NCBI GenBank assembly: GCA_007922225.1
Contig: ML679989.1
Location: forward strand, 21,849,879 to 21,913,878
DNA from: Emydura subglobosa
Lineage: Eukaryota > Chordata > Testudines > Chelidae
Direction of reading: 5' to 3'
DNA length: 64,000 nt
The notes under the pieces are model-generated. The model was not told the DNA's origin, searched no databases, and worked only from the letters and a program-made list of their open reading frames with translations. Positions 57,920 to 64,000 of this stretch are shown here, one piece after another. A program made the position numbers and the translations under genes. Position 1 is the first letter of the stretch; each line of letters opens with the position of its first letter.

Positions 57920-58304
57920 GCTCAGCTGGGAAGATGAGATGTGAGCTCTGCATGCCAACCAAGCAGGAAGTGGAATTTCAAAAATTCCCAGGACTTTAAA
58001 GGAGGAGAGGCGTATGGCAGCAGGGCAAACTGTTCAAACTGATGGCCGGCGTGGTCAGGGTAGGCATTGTGGGACACTGCCTGGAGGACATTTACCGTGA
58101 CATAACCAAGCACATTGTCCACACGACACTTTGTCACTAAACGTTTGGCACAAAAAGCTCCACGTGTCTTGTCAAGGTGGTTTTATTCTGTTGCAAAATC
58201 AGGGGCGTTTGGGGGTGGGAGGGGGATGGTAGTATGCACACCACTGCTGTTTTGGTGTCAAAAGCTGACTTTGGTCACTAAAGTCTCTAATGTAAACTGG
58301 GCCC

Positions 58305-59890
58305 TAGTCCCAGAGCTGTATCCTGGGCAACATGGAGCCCGGCCTGCTGAAGTCAGGCTCTCGTTGATTTCAGTGGGCTTTGGATTGGGCCCCAGAACAC
58401 CTAATATAAATATACTACCCCACTGTAGGGCGAGCGGTGTTTTTAAATGAATCATTTGAATCCTGGAATAAGTAGCCAACTTCAGCCTCTTAATACGAGG
58501 AGTTGGATCCCATCCTACATCAAGACCTGCAATACATGATCATTTCAGCCTTGTCTACTGAGGTGCATATTTCCAGCCTGCAGGGAGCTCTCCAGAGAAG
58601 CACTGATGTGAAATCAGCCTGCGCGGCTGCAGCAGGGGCAAGAAATCTTTTGCGTGTCTCTCTTTCAATCTGTCAGGAGCGTAAGGGGCCAAGACAGAAT
58701 AGCCTGGTGCGGGGATGTCACATTCTGAAAACCTCTGAATAAATACAATATTAATAATTAATAGTAATTACATTTATAACCACTGCTCCAGCCACTCAGG
58801 GAGCAGTGCAAACAATGGTTGTGCAACTGTCAGGTTGCCTTAAGACCAACATTTTAAGAACAAGGTTTTACCCAATTGAAGAGTACTTGAATTATTGCTG
58901 TGATTTTTTTTTTCTCTTTCAGTCTATTGAAAACAGCCTTTGTTTAGAGGTAAACATTCCCCAGCATTGTCTGCAACCTGAACATTGCGGAGTGAGCCCC
59001 GAAATGGAAATGGCTACCACCAAAAAAAAAAAATAGTGAAACTGGCTAGCTGGTTTTCACTGATCAAATTCACCGGTCTGGAACTAGCAAAGCCATGGCA
59101 CTAGTGAATTTGGAGAGGAAAGGGCTGGGCTGACATTTTTTCATTGTTAATAATTGATGGCATTATTAATAAAACACACAGATATTTTTGTAACAGATCA
59201 TTGTCAACCTGCTGGTGTCTCTTTAAAGTAGAACTACTGGAAAAGAATCCCTTAGCACCGTTCACCAGTGGATTGCAATGTTCTTCACAAGCACTTGTGA
59301 ACTGAGCTTCACCCCCCAGGCTGTGAGGATCACCAGCTCTATCTCTATCCCGAAGGTCCTGATCCTCTCAGTTATTTGAACTCTTGTTTTCCAGTGAAAA
59401 GAATGGGAGCAAGGAGCCTAAATGCCTTTTGAAGATCTGGCCGGAGAGGATAAGGCCAACATCTCCCAAAGGGGGGGGCCCTCAAGTTAGCCTCTAAGTA
59501 ACTGGCCTGGTTGCTGAGGGTGCTCAGCACCCCCAGACCTTGCTGAAGGCTTTAGGAGCTGCCACTGCGCTCTTTAGTGGGGGGCTGCTGTGTGCACCTA
59601 GGTGCCTGAGTGGAAATAGGCAGGTTTGAACAGGTGGGCCCCTCCCATTTTCCCAAGGCCACCCAGGACAAGTGGGGGGCCCAGCCAGGCCTCAAAGCCA
59701 GATCTTCCCATTATGCAAACAATCTCCTCCCCCCAGATAGAGAGCAAGGGGGAGGTGGAGGGCAAGGGCGACATGTTCCAACCATTCTAGGGGATTTAGA
59801 CACATTAATGACAATGAACGAAAGTGTCAGGATCCTTTGGGGATCTGGGAAAGACTCAGCTATAATCTAGGGGCGCCCCTGCCCCCCTTG
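58305..59890. other. Intergenic upstream of CpG island
   Basis: Includes an old amniote-type repeat near 58310-58395 (ctgaagtcaggctctcgttg, then atttcagtgggctttggatt). No gene was supported. Confidence 0.4.
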
Positions 59891-59899
59891 TGCTCTTCC

Positions 59900-60830
59900 T
59901 TCAGGAAAGGGGGAAGCGAGGGTCGGAGGGAAAGGCCTGGATAAGAATCTCGCTCTGAGGCCGGCCCCGGAGCAGCCGAGAACCAGCCCCTGCAGCAGGC
60001 TGAGAACTGGGGGGGGTCGGACAATCCTGGCCGGGGCAGGCTGAGAACAGGGAGGGGGGGTCAGACAATCCTGGCCGGGGCAGGCTGGTGGAGTCCCGCG
60101 GGGCACCTGCCAGTGGAGGGGGCCGGGGCCGAGCACGGGCCGGGCTGTCCCGGCGGAGCGAAGGAGCTGCGGAGGCGGTTCCGTCAGGCACGGAGGGAGG
60201 CTCCACCTGCGAGGCGCGTCGCTCGGTGCCGGCCGGGCAGGAGCAGGGGCCGGGCAGAGCAGGCGCGGGCGCCGCTGTCTGCGGGGAAGGAGCGGGGGAT
60301 CCAGCGGCCGGCGCTGCCTCTTTAAGGCTGGCGGAGGCTGCTGCCCGCGGGGGGCGATGCGGAGCCGCTGGAAGCCGGCGCGGAGGCCGGCGCAGCCTGA
60401 CAGGTAGGCGGGAGCCGGGCGTCGGGAGCCGGGCACGATCCTTGCCGGGGCGGCGCGGGATGGAGCCGGCCGCGGGCTGGGGCCGGAGCGGGCCGGCAGG
60501 AGGCGGAGGTAGGGTCGGGGCTCTGCAGCGGGGGGGTCCCAGCTCCGGCCCCATGCGGGCAGCCGGGCCGGGCCGGGGGGCGCTGCTCAGCGCGGCGCTG
60601 GCCCTGCACCCGGGTGGGGCTGGGCACGGCCCTGCACCGGGCTCCCAGCGCCCCGGGGGCCCGCCCGGCCTCGCCCGGTCAGGGCCATGGTTGTCCAGCG
60701 CCGGGGGCAGATACTAGGACGAGCCCAACCCGCGGGTGTGCGAGGGGCTCGGGCCGTCCTGGGGCCGCTTCCCAGAGGCTGCCGCCCCCCGCTCCCGCCG
60801 GAGCCGAGCCGGCCCCTTGCAGACAGGCTG
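59900..60830 (+). promoter_or_regulatory. CpG island, likely promoter of the next gene
   Basis: Very GC-rich DNA with dense CpG over about 0.9 kb, in sharp contrast to the sequence upstream. Vertebrate housekeeping and broadly expressed genes usually start in such islands. A strong donor at 60404 within it suggests a first exon on the + strand. In human the gene downstream of RABL6 on the same strand is AJM1, so this could be its promoter; that rests on synteny, not on sequence similarity. Confidence 0.7.
60300..60403 (+). other. Candidate first exon of the downstream gene
   Basis: The sequence up to gcctgacag|gtaggcggg (GT at 60404) has an excellent 5' splice site inside the CpG island. An ATG at 60357 opens a frame (MRSRWKPARRPAQPD) that runs to the donor, but it could equally be untranslated. 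The exon start is not defined; a TATA-like tttaag at 60321 lies upstream. No protein family was recognised. Confidence 0.35.
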
Positions 60831-62320
60831 GTGACGGTGATTTATTAGTGGCCTGCAGCGAGTCAGCTTAACCCCAGCGAGGACTGGGCCGCCTCTGCTC
60901 CCGCTGCCCCCCTGCGGCCCCGATCCTGCAACAGGATCCACGCAGCTGGACCCAGCCCCCCACGGATGGCGCCCCAGGACTGGGGCCTGGGGCTGTAGGT
61001 TGAGGTGGACTCCCTGTTGCACAGCAGGACTCGGCTTTCCCGGCGGGTGTAGGCCAGAGGTCTCTGGCCCGGCCCAGCTGTGCTGGGGGCTGCCTTTCTG
61101 GCGTGGGGCAGGTGGCATCAGGGCATGTGTTTTGTGTCTCTGCCATGCGGTGCCCTGGAGGGGCTCAACAGGTCCTTGGGGCTGGCACTGGTGGCAGGAG
61201 CAAAGGGCCTCTCACACCGTCCCAGATTCACCTCCCCCCACGTGGCTGGGCATCTGGGAGTGGGACGCAGGCCTGGCGCAGAGCCGCTGACGGGACTCGC
61301 CCACCCCGCAAGCCGCCTGCACTGTTCCTTCGCTGGGGTCCCCTGGCTTGGTGAGTCTTGGTGGCCGAGGGGCAAATGGATGGAGCTCACAGGGGCAGGT
61401 GACACCCCACAGAGATCTGGCTGCATCCTCCCCACCGCTCCTTGGGCAGGGCGGGGTCTGCGTGCCCAGAGCCATGCCAGGCTGTGGGGTGCTGGAGATG
61501 ATGGGGCTGGTAACAAGCTGCACAAGTGAATGGACTGAATTGCATGGACTGGAGAGGGTCTAACAGGAGCTGTTCACAAGCCCCCTGCTCTCCCCTCTCA
61601 GCGCCTCCACCACCACACGCAGATCCGGCTTTCATCCCCTCCTGCTGCCTCTCGGGGGTCTGGGCCCTGCCCTCCCCATGCTTGGAGGGAGCTGTTTGCC
61701 TCCCATCGCTTGGATCTATTCACCCTCCCCTCCTCGGAGAGATCCGTTCTCCAGTCACTCTCCTCCTAGCCTCTGGGCAGGACCTGCCGCCCCACAGCCC
61801 CCTGCCTGCCACACGCTCCTCTGGGTCAGCGCAGGCTCAGCCGCCCGTTTGGTTCGTCAGATCCAAGCTGCCAGGCTGAGCGGGCTCAGGGATGAGCATC
61901 CTTCCCCCGCTGAAAAGGAAGATGGGGCCTGCCATGAACTGCTGAGTCAGCACCGGGGGGCTGTTGCCCAGGCCTGTGGCCACTGGGCTCCGCGTCCCCA
62001 TGTGCCTTGCACACAGCGCTGGCCCCGATGCGCTTGGCCCCGCGGCACCAGCCTTGAGCCAACTCCGGGGTCTGCCTCATGTCCCTGAAGCAGGAAAGTC
62101 CTGAAAATGTAAGTAGGGGAGAACTCCTCCAGGACAGGAGATGCTCCCAGCTCTGATCGGGTTCAGCATCTCCTCTCTGCTCTGCATGAGCGCGGGAGAG
62201 ACAAGGTGAGCAGGGAAACCGAGTCACCCGCATTTTAGATGGTGAACAGAAAAAAATTAACCCAGCGCAGCTGTGAGCGTGGTGCCTGGAATCTGCGGGG
62301 GGAGGGGCAGCTGGGCGTGG
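60831..62320. other. GC-rich sequence, probable intron of downstream gene
   Basis: Donor-like sites occur (for example gtgagtcttgg at 61350 and gtaagtaggg at 62109), but no exon with recognisable coding content was found. Long overlapping frames reflect composition. Confidence 0.35.
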
Positions 62321-62324
62321 GTAG

Positions 62325-62640
62325 GTTGTGTGTGTGTGTGTGTGAGAGAGCGCGCGCGCAGGCAGAGTGTGCGTGTGCGTCTGTGGGTGTGTGGCTGCAT
62401 GCGTGTGTGCCGATGGGTGAGTGCAGAGTGCGCGTATCCCAGCACAGGGCGTGTGTGAGAGAACGGGGGTGGGGAGGTGAGAGCATGGGGGGGGGTGGGG
62501 TGAGTGCAGGAGGGTGTCTGGGAGGTGACGGTAGGAGTGGAGGATAGGGAGTGGGGGTGAGTGCATGGGTGTGGGGGAGGATGGGGTGTGTGGAGGTGGG
62601 GGGCTAAGTGTGTAGGGTAGGAGTGAGTGCAGGGGGAGGT
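62325..62640. repeat. GT- and G-rich simple repeat tract
   Basis: A (gt)n run at 62327-62343 passes into gagagagcgcgcgcgcaggc, and then about 250 bases of G-rich, GTG-rich sequence with many G-triplets (62465-62640). Such tracts are unstable in length and can form Z-DNA and G-quadruplex structures. Confidence 0.85.
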
Positions 62641-64000
62641 GAGTGGGGGGACATGGGGGCTGGGCATGTCATCCGTAGTAGAGGTGGGTGCTACATCTCT
62701 CTTTCCCCACTGCACTAGGTCCGTTAGGACAGTAAGGGGTTCTGCTCTCCACGGGCAGGTCCCGAGAAGGAATGGGGTCTGTGCCAGGTTCACACGGGGA
62801 GGGGGCTCCCAGGGCCGGGGTAACGGGGTCTGTGCTGGGTCGGGTGGGGCGGGGGCTCCTGGGGCCATGCTAGCTCCTGCACTGCAGAAGCTGGGAGCTG
62901 AGGGGTTGCTCCCCGCGTTGGCTCCCTGGGGAGCACACTGCCCTGGGGTTTGAGCCCCCCTGGACCTATAGGGAAGGCTGGTGCAGGTCGGCAGGATCTG
63001 AGCACAGCGTTTCCATGGCATGGCCTCGCCTCAGCATTGCAGCCAGCCCCAGCCAGCCCCCTCCCCAGCCATTCCCAGCCTCCTCTCCCTTAGGCCCCCA
63101 GGGTGGCACTGGGCAGAGAAGAGCCTCGCGCCCTGGCAGGGGCTGGCCCAGCACTGAGGTTTGGTGGGGGCTGGCGGCAGGAAGTGGTGGGATGTGTGTG
63201 GCCAAGGGCCGGCTCCGGCAGCTGCAGGGGCCGGGGAAGGCGACTAGCCCAGCTGTGAGGAAGGAGCCAGCAGCGAAGGGACCCTAGCACTGAGCTCCTG
63301 TTCCCCAGGCAGGAGGGGCAGGGCCCTGCCAGCATGCGTGAGGACAGCCTGGATCTCCAGTCTCCCGGTACCCCAAGCCCTGCCCAGTACACAGGAGCAT
63401 GCTGAGCCCGGCCTGGGCGATCCTGTGAGGATGTTCTAGGTCTCATCTGCGCCCAGAAGGGTGATTCCCGTGAATGACCCTGGCTGGGGTGTCTGGGGCC
63501 AGGAACCTGTGGGGCCAAGGGCCTGTGGGGGCAGTTCTCCATTCCCTCGCTCCTGTATGCTGCCCCGTGGGAGCCGTCCCTCTTAGTCAGAGCTGCCAGG
63601 CTGGCGCTGTGCCCCGGTGCGGAGCGGGGAGGACATGGCCCGAGCCTGCTGCACACCTGCTATTCTCAGCTGTCAAGCAGCCCCGTGGCCGCGCTAACTT
63701 GCACCAGAGGCCGGACAGGAGGCTCGAAGCCGGCCTCTCTCTCCGCCCGCCCGGCTCAGGCGGCTGTGCGGCATATGCCCCTTATGGACAGGCTGTGTGC
63801 TGGGGGGGGGGCTGGTGGGGAGAGCCGGGGTCGGAGGTCCCAGGGCTCAGTTTAGGAGCCGTTCAGCAGAGGCTGGCGTGGCTGGGAGCAGGGGCTCATC
63901 AGAGCCAGCCTGGGCTCTGCACGGGGTGAGAGGAGAGAAAACTTGCTTGTGACCTTTGGGGTCCCAGACCCTGCCCAGCAGTGTCAGCCCCTCCCACCCC
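62641..64000. other. GC-rich sequence, no supported gene
   Basis: Probably intronic or upstream sequence of the gene that follows. An ATG at 63333 with acceptor-like sequence before it (gttccccag at 63301) gives only a 24-codon frame and is not accepted as an exon. Confidence 0.35.

Larger units (their letters stand above)
54447..58304. mobile_element. Harbinger DNA transposon, element B, decayed
   Basis: A 3.86-kb element with the same two-gene layout and orientation as element A: a transposase relic on the + strand (about 54870-56030) and a Myb-like relic on the minus strand (about 56398-57919). The ends are gggctgtctacactagaaag on the left and, inverted, a gggcccagtttacattagag type sequence on the right. 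The target duplication is ambiguous. It is much more diverged than element A, so it inserted earlier or belongs to another subfamily. Confidence 0.85.

Noticed and set aside
59867..60717. Frames of 189-217 codons on both strands through the CpG island
   Set aside because: Composition is almost only Gly, Ala, Arg, Pro and Ser with no conserved motif, and frames are open in several registers at once. CpG islands lack stop codons for compositional reasons.
63325..63405. Short frame starting MREDSLDLQ after an acceptor-like site
   Set aside because: Only 24 codons, no similarity recalled and no support for its splice sites. It may be chance.
1..64000. CRISPR arrays, operons, tRNA and rRNA genes
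   Set aside because: No regularly spaced identical short repeats, no bacterial gene layout and no tRNA cloverleaf or rRNA sequence was recognised. The content is vertebrate nuclear DNA. A covariance-model search for tRNAs would be decisive and was not possible here.

Overview
The window is vertebrate nuclear DNA, most likely from a turtle or a closely related reptile. The basis is one recognisable multi-exon gene, the 3' end of RABL6, surrounded by many interspersed repeats of kinds that co-occur in turtle genomes: CR1 LINEs, Harbinger DNA transposons with a transposase and a Myb-like partner gene, a Penelope-like element with a GIY-YIG endonuclease, a DIRS tyrosine-recombinase fragment, a Ty3/Gypsy element, hAT and Harbinger MITEs, and MIR-type SINEs. 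There are no bacterial-type operons, and most short open frames are chance frames or relics of transposon proteins.

Layout. 1-680: 3' end of a DIRS element with its inverted repeats. 680-16500: the last five coding exons of RABL6 on the + strand (6260-6472, 7936-8287, 10147-10318, 15077-15135, 15876-16070), then a 3' UTR with a poly(A) signal at 16479. The introns hold a Penelope fragment, a hAT MITE with an 8-bp target duplication, LTR-like repeats, a MIR and a CR1 copy. 16500-28150: intergenic, with a hairpin-containing MITE, a minus-strand CR1 fragment and a long CR1 copy (about 21950-25706) that keeps an SGNH-esterase-like ORF1, an endonuclease and a reverse transcriptase, now split by stops and frameshifts. 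28158-31728: a complete Harbinger element with convergent transposase and Myb-like genes, both damaged. 31730-40000: GC-rich intergenic DNA with MIR copies and tandem repeats but no gene I can support. 39990-42300: a heat-shock-element-like cluster, a TATA box and a downstream AATAAA, interrupted by the Penelope-like element. 42421-43425: a CR1 fragment with a long open reverse-transcriptase frame. About 44480-48310: a decayed Gypsy element with a candidate primer-binding site, gag, a CCHC zinc knuckle, a protease and an RT. 48310-50460: two copies of an LTR-like repeat also seen at about 3950-4960. 51349-53110: a MITE and an LTR-like, TATA-bearing repeat. 54447-58304: a second, more decayed Harbinger element in the same orientation. 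59900-60800: a CpG island with a candidate first exon of the next gene on the + strand. By human synteny this could be AJM1, but that is inference.

RABL6 is the only clear host protein gene. The rest is mainly a record of several transposon classes. The more interesting observations are the long CR1 with its esterase-like ORF1, the two Harbinger copies with paired genes, the near-perfect 27-bp hairpin inside a MITE, and the heat-shock-like promoter cluster. I found no convincing new biological system.
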